Source: Diphasiastrum complanatum
Lineage: Eukaryota; Streptophyta; Lycopodiopsida; Lycopodiales; Lycopodiaceae
Reading direction: 5' to 3'
DNA: 64,000 nucleotides
Assembly (NCBI GenBank): GCA_029204225.1
Contig: CM055093.1
Coordinates: 17,943,041-18,007,040 of the forward strand
Part shown: positions 11,711-23,625 of the stretch, in pieces
Position numbering within the stretch: the stretch's first letter is position 1
Layout: every line of letters begins with the position of its first letter
Made by a program: the position numbers and the translations under genes
Notes under the pieces: model-generated
Told to the model about the DNA's origin: nothing
Database searches by the model: none
Seen by the model: the letters and a program-made list of their open reading frames with translations, nothing else

Positions 11711-12293
11711 CTATGAAGATTTAAGCATTGATCTTGATATAACTCCAAGATTAGATCTATGCTTGATGAAAGCACTTTTGCTCAAAGGCTTGGTGAGTAG
11801 ATCGGCAATACAAGAGGACTTTGAACTCATCCTTGATGAATCCTTGAGGTTGTTCTATATAGATCTCCTCCTCAAGATAACCATTTAGAAAAGCATTGGA
11901 TACATCTAATTGGAACACCTTCCACCTAAAGAAACAAGGAAGAGAAATAAGAATTCTTATTGTCACCATCTTTGCAACAGGTGCAAAGGTCTCCTCATAA
12001 TCAAGGCCATGGATTTGAGCAAATCCTTTGGCACATAATCTTGCTTTATACTTGTTGATGGTGCCATCATGATTGTACTTGATCCGAAATACCCACTTGC
12101 AACCAATCACATGCTTGTTGGACGGAGGATCCACAAGCTCCCATGTATTGTTGGTGATCAATGCATCATACTCTTGCTTCATGACATCATACCACTCCTT
12201 GGTATTGAGTGTCTCTTGTACATTCTTTGGCTCTTCATGAATAGAAAACATAATTAGTGGAATCAAGATCCACTTGTTTGCCTTTGTCAACAT
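11711..12293 (-). pseudogene. copia reverse transcriptase start fused to the polyprotein end
   Basis: The reading starts with the copia RT N-terminus (NNTWELVDPPSNKHVIGCKW, then YKARLCAKGFAQIHGLDYEE, TFAPVAKMVTIR, and QLDVSNAFLNGYLEEEIY with the first catalytic Asp). It reaches GFIKDEFK and then jumps to the last residues of the polyprotein, IADLLTKPLSKSAFIKHRS, in another frame, ending at 11711. The YVDD box, the thumb and all of RNase H are missing, so a deletion of more than 1 kb joined the two parts near 11806-11830. Confidence 0.85.
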
Positions 12294-12654
12294 ATGAGAG
12301 CCTCTTAGGCTCAGATCTATCTCTCATGGATCTTCTTGGTGAGAAAATCCGAGGAGAGTTTTCTTCAATTCTCGACCCCATCACAACATAATTGTCTTCA
12401 AAATCAATAATAGGTGATGCATCCGTAGACTTCTTGATCTCGGCCTCTTTAAAAGATGAATGTTGATCTTCATGAAAGACAACATCTCTACTTTCAATAA
12501 CTTGAGAAGTAGAGAGTACAAAGACTCTATAGGCCTTTTTTGGTGGATGAGTATCCAACCATGATCCCTTTGCATGCACTAGAATCTTCCTTCTTCCTTG
12601 TTTCCAAGGGAATATGGGCAAAGCATATGCATCCAAAAATTCTAAGGTGATCAA
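12235..12654 (-). pseudogene. copia integrase C-terminal and linker region
   Basis: This stretch follows the integrase core and precedes reverse transcriptase. It contains the basic KQGRRKILVHAKGSWLD region, a VESRDVVFHED segment typical of the copia integrase C-terminus (usually SRDVVFDE), and a charged linker with SPRRSMRDRSEPKRLS. It is frameshifted relative to its neighbours. Confidence 0.7.
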
Positions 12655-13087
12655 CCTTAGAATTCTTCAAATATAAGATTTCATATGGTGACTTTCCTCC
12701 AAGAGCTATATGTGAGAGCCTATTGCAAAGATAATTTGCACAATTAATGGCTTCTCCCCAAAAATCTTTGGGCAAAGATGTCTCAATTCTCATAGATTTT
12801 GCACATTCACATAGAGATCTATTATTTCTCTCGGCCACTCCATGAGATGGAGAATAGGCACAAGAGAACTCTCTTTTGATGCCTTCAAGCTCACAAAAAT
12901 CATAAGATTTATTGGAGATATGTTCATCATCTCCATCACATCTAAGAGCTTTAATCTTGAATGAGAATTGCTTCTCTACATAAGCTTTGAAAATAAGGAA
13001 ATGATCAAACACCATAGATTTAGAAGCAAGAAGATATCTCCAAGTGAATCTTGTAAAATCATCAATGAAAGTAACAAAACAAGTGGC
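12527..13087 (-). pseudogene. copia integrase catalytic core
   Basis: The core reads FVTFIDDFTRFTW in one frame and then the open segment 13015-12527. The second acidic residue lies in LRCDGDDEH and the Glu in SPSHGVAERNNRSL. FWGEAINCANYLCNRL follows, as in copia integrases. The first Asp lies just upstream (LIHLDVHF) in the neighbouring open frame. A frameshift at the junction near 13088 would stop a full protein. Confidence 0.82.
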
Positions 13088-14377
13088 TCATCCCTTGCTT
13101 ATAGTTGATGAGAAATGCACATCCAAGTGGATTAACTCCAAAGGATGCTTGCTTTTGATTGAAGATCTTGTAAATGGCTTTTTGTGAGATTTAGCAATAG
13201 CACAAGCCTCACAAGACTTGATCTTCTTGGAGAATGACTTTGGCAAGCCAATAGCTTTGGATTCTTTGATCATAGAGAGCATGGATTTGTAGTTGGGATG
13301 TCCCAACCTCCTATGCCATAATTCCTCCATAGAGAGCTTGTTCACAAGAGCAACATTACAAGCATTCACATACTCATTTGGATCTAGTTTATAGATGCCA
13401 CCAAATCTAGATCCTAATGCAAGTATCTCATCATTCTTCTTGATAGTGCAAGTATCAACATTGAATTCTACATCAAGGCCATTATCAAGCAATTGGCCAA
13501 CACTAATAAGATTCTTGGTAAGCTTAGGTACATAAAGAACTCTAGAGAGAGAAAGAACTTTAGAGGATGCAAGCTTCAAGGGAATGTTCCCTATGCCTTC
13601 AATAGGACATTCAAAATCATTTGCAGTGTATATTGATTTCTTCACTCCATCATAAGGTACAATAGAAGAGAAAGAGTCCTTGGAGCTACACATATGTGAA
13701 GAGGCTCCACTATCAATATACCATAGGCCGTCCTTCTTGAAAGGAGTAGATGAGAAACTAGAGACCATAAGAGATCCCTCTCCATCACTTGCAATAGTGT
13801 CTTCCTTCTCATTGGTAATATTGGCTTGCTTGAGTTGATTCTTCTTTTTGAAGCAATTGGTGGCATAATGACCTTTCTTGCCACAATAAAAGCACTTGAT
13901 CTTCTTCTTCTTCTTGAGCTTGGATGATGAAGCATTAGAGGAATCATCTTTGTCTTTGGATTTGGCTTTGTCCTTTCTTGAGGGTTGTTGATATTGGTTC
14001 TTGCTCCTCCCTTTGTGCTTGTCCTTGGCAAAGAGGGCTTTGCCATCATTATGAGTGAGAGAAAGCTTGTCCATCCTCAAGAGCTTGTACTCTTGTCTTG
14101 ATTCTTTAAAAATTAGCACACTTTGGAGAGCCTCCAAACTTTGTAGCTCCTCCTTAATGGCATAGGATTGGACAAGGTTATCGAATTCACTTCTCAAGCC
14201 ATTGAGAATGACTTGAACTAGCTCATTTTGATTGATGGAATCACCAATGCAAGCAAGCTCTCTATGAATATCTTTTACTCTCAATGGCATAACTAGATGC
14301 ACTCTCATCACTCTTTTGTCTACTTTGGAAGACTTGATTTCTAAGAGTGAGGATCCTAGAGATGTTCTTAGCCTCAT
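13088..14377 (-). pseudogene. copia gag end, zinc knuckle, protease and pre-integrase domain
   Basis: The 429-codon open frame holds in order the gag C-terminal half, a basic linker, the zinc knuckle CFYCGKKGHYATNC, the aspartic protease start LWYIDSGASSHMC, an LLDNGLDVEF region, and the pre-integrase motif LWHRRLGHPNYKSM with SCEACAIAK for zinc binding. It ends after the first catalytic region of integrase. It is the longest open piece of the element and its motifs are whole. The gag N-terminus is in another frame (14663-14262), so one frameshift separates them. Confidence 0.88.
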
Positions 14378-14663
14378 AGATAGTCTTGAGACAATCCCAA
14401 GCTTCTTTGGTTGTTGTACAAGTACCTATCTCCCTCAATATCTCATTAGAGACATTCATCTTAATGTAGTGAAGGGCCATCCTAGCTCTCTTTCTGTATT
14501 TTTGAACCTCTTGAAGAACTGGTGGTTCATCTTCGAGGCCAAAAACTATGTCCATCACATCTTGAAGGATCAAGATGGATTGCATCCTCATCTTCCAAAT
14601 TGAATAGTTTGAAGTGGACAATCTCTCACTTGTTTCCAACAAAGATAAACTCATTGAAGACAT
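14262..14663 (-). pseudogene. copia gag N-terminus
   Basis: The open frame starts MSSMSLSLLETSERLSTSNY and continues with SIWKMRMQSILI, then TTKEAWDCLKTIYEAKN, the standard start of copia gag (UBN2 type). It overlaps the next open frame by about 115 bases in another frame, so the original gag is interrupted by a frameshift near 14300. Confidence 0.8.
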
Positions 14664-15405
14664 TTAAAGTGAAGAAAACTCAATGATGAACAATAAATGC
14701 TGCTACACACTCTTAATAGGATCCAATAATGAAGTGCTATCTCCTCATATAAAAGATCTTGCAACTATTTGTGAATTGATTCTCACTAGCTACTCAAATC
14801 TCTCTAAAACAAGATCTATTTCACATCAAATGGTGGACTATAGACAAAGTTAGGATCATTTACTCTTAGCACGTGTGAAATACACTAAGTAACCAAATTT
14901 GACTCAAACTCAATGATATTGCATGAAATAAATTGGCTATGATCTTAAAACAATGTCTAGATCACTTATAGATGAGATTGGTAACCATACAACTGTGAAC
15001 AAAGATCAAACAAGCAATCTCTTTACTAAACCAAATGTGTCCACCCAGGTCTAGGTGCCCTACCTAACTCTCTTCAAAAGCTTATAACTTTTGATTGGCT
15101 CAACCAAATGGAATGAAACTGATTGCATCAAAACCAGACAAAAATAGCTTCAAAACAATCTATCAACCAAGATAAATGCGTCAAGCATGAGAGAGAACTG
15201 TCAATCTGAAATAGGATGTTCCTCACACGTGTCTGAGCACCTGATTCCATACAGTACTAGGTCAGACCCAATTAATGCCCTATTGATCTCTTTTGATCCA
15301 AAATTAGACAATATAGCTAGGAAAATGGATTTTGACAATTTCTAGCTCAAGATTGATGAAAAGTTTTCACTTAAATGGATCAAAATGCATGGTAACCTTG
15401 GGTAG
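14664..15405 (-). other. untranslated leader of the copia element
   Basis: About 740 bp lie between the primer site and the gag start. No coding sequence is evident. Confidence 0.6.
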
Positions 15406-15417
15406 GCTCTGATACCA
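15406..15417 (-). other. primer binding site, initiator tRNA-Met
   Basis: The minus strand reads TGGTATCAGAGC, the usual plant copia primer site. It directly abuts the right LTR. Confidence 0.92.
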
Positions 15418-16053
15418 TATTAAATTCACACGTGTGGACTGACCACGACATGTACTTGTGATCTCCTAAGATGTGTAGATGCACCAAGATCAAGACTAGA
15501 TTGAGATTCAAAATCTATCTTTGATTCTATGGCAAAAACACACTACTAAATGCATTCAATCACTTCCAACTCTCACTCACACGTGTGGGAAGTATTCAAA
15601 AATTATTCTAAGTAAAAACAAGTTGTTCTCCTTGGGTAGAGAGATAAAATCATCATGAGCTCTCGGGCAGAGAGAGAAAACTAGAAAATCACTTACACTC
15701 AAAATCCACTCAATCTCTTAGTCAATTATATCCAAATGAGAAGTACAATGATACTAGTAGATCCACGAGCTACCACAATGCTTAACTATGATTGGACCAC
15801 ACTTTTGCCATTTCTTAATCCTATTGAACCTCTTAAATTTCTTCAAACAAAAATATTACACTTGTCTACACTCTAATTGGCACGAGTTTAGCCTCTTACT
15901 CTATTTTGGCTAAATAGTGGCATTACAAGTGGAAATGGGTAATTTGCCATCTATGCCAAATTTGGTCCTATCAACATCCTACACCTAGATGATGGATATA
16001 AAGAGCATAAGACCCCTATATCTAACATAGATAATCTTTTTTAATTCTTCACA
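15418..16053 (-). repeat. 5' LTR of the 11-16 kb copia element
   Basis: This 636 bp copy is very similar to the left LTR but lacks about 100 bp at the CCTATTGGACC repeats. Both copies hold a CACACGTGTG or CACATGTG palindrome near each end. Confidence 0.88.
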
Positions 16054-17201
16054 ACAATGGCATACATATAAAGAAGCGTACATGTAAGGGTGCTATTCAA
16101 GCTTCATGAACTTAAAAAGAAACCTAAACAAGCATAGAAACATACATTTTGAACTAAAATAAGATTTATTAGGAAAACTGTTATGATTATTTTATTAGGC
16201 AAAGTGTCATTCTTCCTACTCTCATTATGACTAATTTTTCATTCTAATACTCTCGTTTTCATTCCTCGTGAGGGAAAATTTTCTTTTTTCTATGTTCTTT
16301 TTTTATGTTGGGGTCGGTGTTGCACCATATCTTACTCTTTAGATGGAACAATTCTCATAGCATCAATGTGGCTCTAAATAGCTGGCAGGTAACAATGATT
16401 GCTACATCAAGTTTTCAATAATTTTCTGTAGGTATAAATCTTGAATCTCAATAGAACAAATCTGATTTGAAAGAGCAATTTTTTGCAAACCTATAGTAGA
16501 TTTGGCAGCTTCTGTAGTGATTGTTTGATAGGTAGAGGTAGCGCCAACAGACCGCAAGGCAAAAAATAACACTTTTTTGGCAAATAAACGACTGGTTGTC
16601 AGTGATGCACCAGGACAGATTGTTGGCAGCCAGTCATGCCTTCAATTGCAAATTCTTCTTCTGGCAAATCCGCTTCAACCCACAATGAGATGACTACCAC
16701 AATGGCTGCCACGAGTTTGAACAGAGATGAGGTAGCTTGAACATGTGCTTAAAATTCTCTGAAGCTGTTTGAATCGATTTAGAACTGCGATGAGGGTGTT
16801 TGAATAGAGTTTGAACAACGATGAGGGTTCTTCAAAAAGCGTGCTTGAAGAGCTGCTGTAACAAACATGAGGGTTCTTAAACGAGTGAGCTTGAAGAACT
16901 ACTTGAAAAGCGCAGATGAACAGGTGAACAGTCGCTCGAACAGATGAACAGCTGTTAAGCTGACTAGCGCAGATGAAAAGGTGCGCAAGCTTGCTTGAAG
17001 AAGCTATCTTGTGCTTTTCTAGTTAGGTTGAGCAGGGATGAACAGATGAACCGGTGTTGAGATGAGTAAGGAAGGTGAACAGGTGCGCAGGAGGGTGCTT
17101 GAAGAAACAAGCTTTTTCTTTTGTACGATGGTTGAACAGGGATTTCGATACGGCGCATCGGAATCCCTGTTATAAATAGTTAAGAAACCTTCACTAAAAT
17201 T

Positions 17202-17226
17202 CCCCCCCCCCCCCCCCCCCCCCCCC
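17202..17226 (+). repeat. homopolymer C run
   Basis: There are 25 consecutive C. Its length is liable to assembly error. Confidence 0.9.
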
Positions 17227-17289
17227 TCTCTTGTTTCAAAAAGTTAAATTGCTTAACTTACATGCCCCACAGAGCTAGCTTGAAGAGAA

Positions 17290-17312
17290 ATTCCGATACG
17301 TCGTATCGGAAT
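17290..17312. repeat. perfect 11 bp palindrome with one-base centre
   Basis: Arms 17290-17300 and 17302-17312 are exact reverse complements around a single T. Its core, CGATACG/CGTATCG, recurs as imperfect forms near 7757, 10747, 17143 and 17433. Confidence 0.85.
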
Positions 17313-17699
17313 CCCTGCTTCAAATACATATTGTAGCTTTACTTAACCTGAATCTTAATACTATGTATCAAAATTTAGGTTAACACTGCCATAAAGTTGA
17401 AATCCTTAGGAATGAAATGAAAACATGTACATGATTGCTCGATACAGTGTATCGAATTGACGGATTGAGAGCTAAAATATATTATTACAAAGAAATTAGC
17501 AATTATTTGGTTCAAAATTATATCAGCCATTCAAAAAAAGATAAAAAAAAAACATCTAAAGATTCTTTCTAAGAAACGTACATTTGTAAGAGAGATGCTG
17601 AAAGACACACCTTTGATATCCAAGTATGACCATGCAAAAACATGGCGATACCTTTGAAGCAGTTTCTCTAATGCTCTATGCTACTCTCGATTAAGTTGG

Positions 17700-19950
17700 G
17701 CTCCTATATGGACAATTTTGTCCTCATCTTCCTCTGGATCCTTCAAATTCAACATGACTGTTAGGGCTGGTCCATCAAAGGGGCATCCCCCTGTGGTTCA
17801 CGTTGGGCTTGGGTAGCTGAATAGTAACATCCTCAATTGTATAGTCCTTGAAGTATTGTGCCATGTCGGGGCCTTTTGGTGCATAAGGCACTTTAGGCTT
17901 GATTTTCCTCACGGATAAGACGTTGTGGAAGTGCTCCCACATACTCTAAAATAGCCATGTCAGAAATTTCTTCCAGGTCATAGGATAGATGAGATTGTCA
18001 GATGTTTTCTTCATCTACATACAACGAAACTGATTCATTAGTGGGTAGCCAAAAGCAACGTTTAACAACTCATCATTGTGCGGGAGAATTTCAATGAATC
18101 GAACATTGAAGATGAGAGTATCCAAAGTGATTGATGGTTCACCTGGCCCGTCTTTGTTATCTAAACTACAAGTATTTAAGGAACAGTATTTTGCATTAAC
18201 ACAATCAATCGTTGCTAAACTATGACTCTAGTTGATGATATCAGTAGGCTGCATGTAGTGACCCATTTCTTGAGTTTCACGGTATTGTCCCAATAGGAAT
18301 TCAGTAGTGGAAGATCCATCATCTATTACACGTGTAGGTTTGATCTTTCCTACAGAATCGATGGTCATCGACTAGTCTTGATTGTTATACGTGACTCATC
18401 CCTTATTCTTGTTGTGTACTACACGGACATTAGAAAGCCAAGGACGATTGAGCAAGAGTTCATAAGAGTAGACGTTATTGTTTTAAATTTCCAAAACATC
18501 CAAGTCAAGTGTAAATTTCAACCCAACGATTTTGAGCAATACGCGTGGTATCACACCTTGTGGTCGAGCAACACTTTGATTGGCCATTCGAAGTTGACAA
18601 TTCAGCCTATTCAAACGATCTTGTAGTCCCCATTCTTTCATGAGTGAAGTAAATATGATATTGACTCTAGTCCCCCATCCTGTATAGCAGATACTGCTCG
18701 TGAGTTTGCATGGGTGGTTGGAAGCCTAATGTTTCCTTGCTCGCTAAATGGGTTTGTGAGTTGTATGGTGACTTCAGGAAGTTCAGGGGCTAAGGCGTGA
18801 GTCTTGTCCATGGTGCCTAACTCATGCCTCCATTTTCCAATGTATTTCCACAACACACATAAGGACAAAGTGACATTGGCCTGGAGTAGGTCTCCCCATA
18901 CTAAGCGCCTTCTATCGCAGAATCTTCCAAAGTGGGTCGTATAGGTTGTGAAGTAAGGTGTGTCTCATTATCAGCGTCGTGCGGCTATTTCTGAAACTCA
19001 TCTTGGAGTTTAATTTGCTTGGTAGGATTAGGATAGACTAAGAGAGTGGAGTTCTCACTGGGTATGGTCACTGGATCATCAGGTCGTCTATCTGTTTTGC
19101 GGTTGGCTATTCTGTGAGCTCTAGTCATGACCATAACTAGTAAGGTCTCGACCTAAACTGAACGGACTGGGACAAAAGGTTTAGGTGGATTTGGGTAGTC
19201 TTTCGTATGGTGCTCGATTCCATAGTTATCACATATGGGGTGGGAATTTGAGCTTATCAGAAAAACGGATGCTAAGATGTCTGCCAACACAAACAAAACA
19301 ACTCCTCAAGGGAGACATGGGTTGTGCTGCATAACTTAGTTGTGGAGCTACATAGTACGGCTGGTTTGGATTGTAAGCTACAGCTATGGCATCATATTGG
19401 TATGTCATGTCCACTTGATAGCTAGCATCTTGGGTTGAAGATATCTAGCTAGATCAACATAGTCAGGATCAACATAGTGAGCAGGTGCTAGTGGTTGAGG
19501 TTGATTTACTACATAAGGCTGTCTAGGCTGGAATTGATGTGGTCCTGGAGGTCATCGCTAGAATTGTCCTCATGGTTTAGGGTCTGTTGAGAATTGTAAG
19601 GTGGTGGACCAGGGGGGCGATATTGCCTATACATTGGTCTTGCATTTTGTGAGAAATATGTTTTCACACGTTGGTAGTATGGTTTTGGAAACATATAGGA
19701 CAGGGCAACACATTCTCTCAGGAAGGATAGATCTTTTCAACCATATCTCTAAGCACTTTTTGGAAATCAACGGTAAGCTTATCCATTTATCCATGTGGTA
19801 TAGCAAATCAATGGAATTAGAACTAGAGGTGTGCTCAAGGTGTGAATCAGTTTTAACAAGAGCTTTTCCCTTGCAATCATGATGATCATAGTCATCATCG
19901 GATCCTTCATCTTACTCTGTAATGGCGTGATCCATTACTTCTTTCAGCTA
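17700..19950 (-). pseudogene. decayed Ty3/gypsy gag and protease region
   Basis: On the minus strand there are gag-like Tyr/Pro/Gln-rich pieces (19694-19509 with RQYRPPGPPPYNSQQ, and 19414-19229), then a protease region at about 18868-18300: GLQDRLNRLNCQLRMANQS, ARPQGVIPRVLLKIVGLKF, then LLLNRPWLSNVRVVHNKNKG. This matches the layout of the full gypsy element here, where SCVRPKGIVEDIPVKIAG and LLGRPWL occupy the same places. Many stops and frameshifts are present. The region ends at about 19950 against the copia element of opposite direction. Confidence 0.65.
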
Positions 19951-19955
19951 GTTGT

Positions 19956-22900
19956 ATGAGTTGGCTGACTCTTCTGATAGATTTAGGTAGCGAGTGCCAA
20001 ATTCATGGAGTTGGTGTAGTGCCTATTCAATTTCCTAATGGACATGTGAAGGTAATTGAAAATGTGTTGTATGTTCCTAGTCTTCAGAAGAGTCTTTTAT
20101 CTGTTGGTACAATGACAGATCATAAGTTGAAGGTGAAGTTCAACAACAAGAAATGCCAGATCAAGGATGTGAAACGGGGTTTCAAGGTGACCATTGATGG
20201 CTTTAGGAATAACACTTGTGGTTTGTACAAGTTAAATGTCGTTGTTACGAAGTGCAATGTGTTAGCATCTACATCTATATCACAAAGTAATTTATGGCAT
20301 AGACGTATGGGGCATTTGAACTTCAAGAGCTTGAGGCTACTTCATAAGCTCAAGATGGTAACAGGTCTATCTAGTTTGGATGACAATAAAGAGTCCATTT
20401 GCAAGGAGTGTGTGCTATGCAAGTTACACAGGAAGAAGTTCAACAAAGAAGGAGCAACAAGGGCAAAATGAGTGCTTAAGTTGATACACTCTGACCTATG
20501 TGGGCCAATCAAGGTAAAGTCTATTGGTAAAGCATTTTATTTGCTAACCTTCATTGATGATTACTCATGAAAGACCTGGATCTACATTGTTAAGCAGAAT
20601 TCTAACACATTTGGATGCTTCAAAAGCTTCAAAGCATTGGTTGAAAATCAGTCAGGTGCTAAGATCAAGGTACTCAGGCAGATCATGGTGGGAGTATCGT
20701 TCCACAGATTTTATTGATTTTTGCAAGGATCATAGCATTAAACATGAGTTTGCACATGTTGATACACCTCAACAAAATGGAGTAGCTAAAAGGAAGAATC
20801 ATACCATTGTCAAAGTAGCTAGGGCAATGATGACACATATGGGAGTTACTGATTCTTTATGGGGTGAAGCTGTCAAAATTGCTTGCAAAATAGAAGCCCA
20901 ACAGTTGCTATACATAATCGCACACCCGAGGAGGCATTCACTGGTAAGAAGCCTAAGATGGATTTGGATGCTGAGTGTATGTTCACATACCTAAGAGCGA
21001 GAGAGACAAAATGTAGGTAAAGGCCTTGAAGTGCATTTTTATAGGTTATGATGAACAAACCAAGGGATATAGAAGTTATGATTTAGATGGGCTACATGTG
21101 CACATAAGTTGTGATGTCTTATTTGATGAAATCCATAGATTTGGGGATGAAGAAAAGGATAATGATCAGCTATGTAAGCTTTTAAAAGAGGATGAAGTAG
21201 TTCCACCACCACAGGAAGATCATGATGATGATGATGAGGGATGTGGTACTCCTCCCACCATAGAGACGAGATGGAGAGTGAGAAACAAATCTATTGGATC
21301 AGAAAAGACTGAGGTAGTAGGTGACAAAAGGAATAAGCAAGATGCACCATGGGATTCCTATTCACCTCGTAGCAGATCACCTCAACGTAAGTTACCTAAA
21401 TGGTATACTAAACTCATGAGTGACAAGGAAGGGGAAATTGCCGAGTCTAGTAAGGAGGGAGAGTTGGGGCATTCCACAAGAGAGAGGAAGGAACCTGACA
21501 GGTTTCAGGTAAATCTTGCACTTATGAGTGATATTATTTCATCTACTGAACCCTCTTGCTTTAAGGAGGCCAAAAATTAGGAGATATGGCAAAAAGCAAT
21601 GCAGGAGGAGATTGATTTCATCAAACACCATGACACATGGGAGACAAAGTACAATGTTGATGGAACTATTGCAAAACACAAAGCAAGGCTTGTAGTGAAA
21701 GGCTATGCGCAAAGTAAGGGCATTGACTACGAAGAGACCTTCGCTCCTGTGGCCAAGTGGAATACACTTCGCATGGTGATTGCTTTGGTAGCACTATTTG
21801 GATGGAATCTACACCAGATGGACATAAAGTCCGCGTTCTTGAATGGTAAGCTTGAAGAAGAAGTGTACATGGAACAACCTAGTGTCTTTGTGGGACATGG
21901 CATGGAAGACAAAGTATGTAAGCTGAAGAAAGCCTTGTATGGATTGAAGCAAGCACCACGTGCTTGGTATAACCACTTTGATGAGCATCTCCTATCTAGA
22001 GGTTTGACATGCACTTCTTCAAATTTCAATCTTTACTACTTTGCTCGTGACTCTAGTATCACACTGACTGTGCTGTACATAGAAGACCTCATAATCACGG
22101 GAAATGATGATGATTTGATTGGTGCAATCAAGAAGGACTTATCTTCTAGTTTTGATATGACTCATCTTGGCTTGATGCACTATTGTTTGGGAGTGGAAGT
22201 ATGGCAAAGTTGCAGTTGGCATCGCACTAACACAAACAAAGTATGTGAATGAGATTTTAAAGCATTTCAAAATGTGTGATAACAAGCCAGTATCCACACC
22301 TGTGGAGGTTGGTAAGAAACTATCTAACCAGGATGAGAGTGCACTGGTTGATGCCACTTTATTTCGTCAATTAGTCGGTTCGCTAATTTATCTCACAACT
22401 ACTCGTCCTGACATAAGTTATGTTGTAAGCACTGTAAGTCAATTCATATCTACTCCTAGAGAAATTCACTGGAAAGCAGCGAAGATAATTCTTCGTTATG
22501 TGAAGGGCACATTAACCCATGGATTGTTGTATGAGAGGCAGCATAGTTTACCAGTTTTACAGGGCTTTGTTGATTCATACTGGGCAAGTTGTATTGATGA
22601 TAGGAGATCTACCACAGGTTATGTATTTCATATTGATAATGGTATATTTTGTTGGTCAAGTAAGAAACAAGACACAGTTGATCTTTCTACTACATAAGCA
22701 GAATACAAAGTACTATGTTCAGCCACGGAGGAAGTAGTTTGGCTAAGAAGAATGTTAGGAGACATTGGAATTCCGCAGAATAAGCCTATTGTGATCAGAT
22801 GTGACAGCCAGAGCGCTATACAACTAGCTAAAAATCCTGTATTTCATGGACGCACGAAACATATAGAAATAAAGTATCATTTCATTAGAGAGAAATTGTT

Positions 22901-22998
22901 ATCTAATGAAATAGACGTAGTGCATTGTAAGGCAGAGAATCAGTTAGCTGATATATCCACTAAACATATAAGTACTGATAAGTTTGAGTTTTTTAGAT
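19956..22998 (+). pseudogene. copia pol: pre-integrase, integrase, RT and RNase H
   Basis: Domains in order: a protease tail (VLYVPSLQKSLLSVG), the pre-integrase LWHRRMGHLNFKSL and CKECVLCKLHRKKF, integrase (LIHSDLCGPIK, LTFIDDYS, then DTPQQNGVAKRKNHTIVKVA), an acidic linker, RT from about 21599 (KHKARLVVKGYAQSKGIDYE, HQMDIKSAFLNGKLEEEVY), RT C-terminus from 22245, and RNase H (SYWASCIDDRRSTTGYVF, IRCDSQSAIQLAKNPV). Breaks: a stop after IDDYS at about 20568 where Trp is expected, frameshifts at about 20680, 20990 and 22240, and an in-frame TAA at 22696. The RT box reads LYIEDLIIT, with Glu for the first Asp of the usual YVDD. The integrase has AKRKN where Glu is expected. Confidence 0.88.
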
Positions 22999-23041
22999 AG
23001 AATCTCTTTGTAATAAAGATAAACTAGGGCTTAAGGGAGAG

Positions 23042-23364
23042 TGTTAGAATAAGTAAGCCTGAGTTTCTCTTATAGTTCATGACTTTTCGTGTTTAGTAGT
23101 GATTTTGAGCTTTTTACTGCTTTTGTAATAGTGTGCATGAGTGCCAGCTTAACGCACACATAGTGTAAGTTGGGACACACGTCCCATAATGGGACCGAAC
23201 TGCCATGCAGTGGTACCCCACAAAAAATAGACTGTGTATATGTACCTTAGAGTCTCTTTTGTTAATACAGTTCAGAAGTGTTCTCTTGGGTTGGTGTGTG
23301 ATCTCTCTTTACTCCTTATCTGATTGATGTTAGATTACTTGCAAATTAGCTAACTATACTGCCA
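23042..23364 (+). repeat. 3' LTR of the 20-23 kb copia element
   Basis: It starts TGTTAGAATAAG after the purine tract TTAAGGGAGAG. The right edge is uncertain and placed at the CA at 23363-23364. A second copy is not in the window. Confidence 0.55.
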
Positions 23365-23625
23365 ATAAGATCCCATGTATCTTCAAGTGCACAAAATGCC
23401 TTGGAATCCATGGCTTGGCATGGTGTATAGTTTTTGAAGTGTGCTACATATATATAGACACATTTATGGGACCTTTAAGAGGTGGTGAAAGATCCTTCAT
23501 GGAATTCATTCTCTATTGGAGTCTCAAAAGTTCCTTGTCTATAATTGGATTTTTTTTAGATGCTTCTAAATGCTTTCATTCATCTATCAAGAGAGTTGTA
23601 AATAGATCAAGCTAAATTTGAGGAG

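Larger units (their letters stand above)
10962..16053 (-). mobile_element. Ty1/copia element with both LTRs, internally deleted
   Basis: Two long direct repeats (10962-11695 and 15418-16053) flank a minus-strand gag-pol remnant. Directly inside the right LTR is GCTCTGATACCA, the complement of the usual copia primer site for initiator tRNA-Met, which fixes the direction. A purine-rich stretch precedes the left LTR on the minus strand. The flanks are GCAAT on the left and ACAAT on the right, a four-of-five match that fits a target duplication with one change. The element lacks the RT catalytic centre and RNase H. Confidence 0.92.
16054..17700. other. non-coding spacer with repeats
   Basis: No coding sequence is supported. 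At about 16735-17130 there are loose tandem units on the words GATGAGGGT, TGCTTGAAGA and GAACAGATGAAC. A 25-base C run lies at 17202-17226. The rest is AT-rich. Confidence 0.55.
19956..23364 (+). mobile_element. Ty1/copia element, 5'-truncated, with 3' LTR
   Basis: The element starts abruptly inside the protease/pre-integrase region, next to the minus-strand gypsy relic, and runs through integrase, RT and RNase H to a purine tract and an LTR. No 5' LTR, primer site or gag is seen, so the left part was lost at or after insertion. Confidence 0.85.

Noticed and set aside
15406-15417. Fragments of tRNA genes
   Set aside because: The tRNA-like words at 15406, 25722, 41905, 45511, 63304 and 31639 are retroelement primer sites; no cloverleaf surrounds them.
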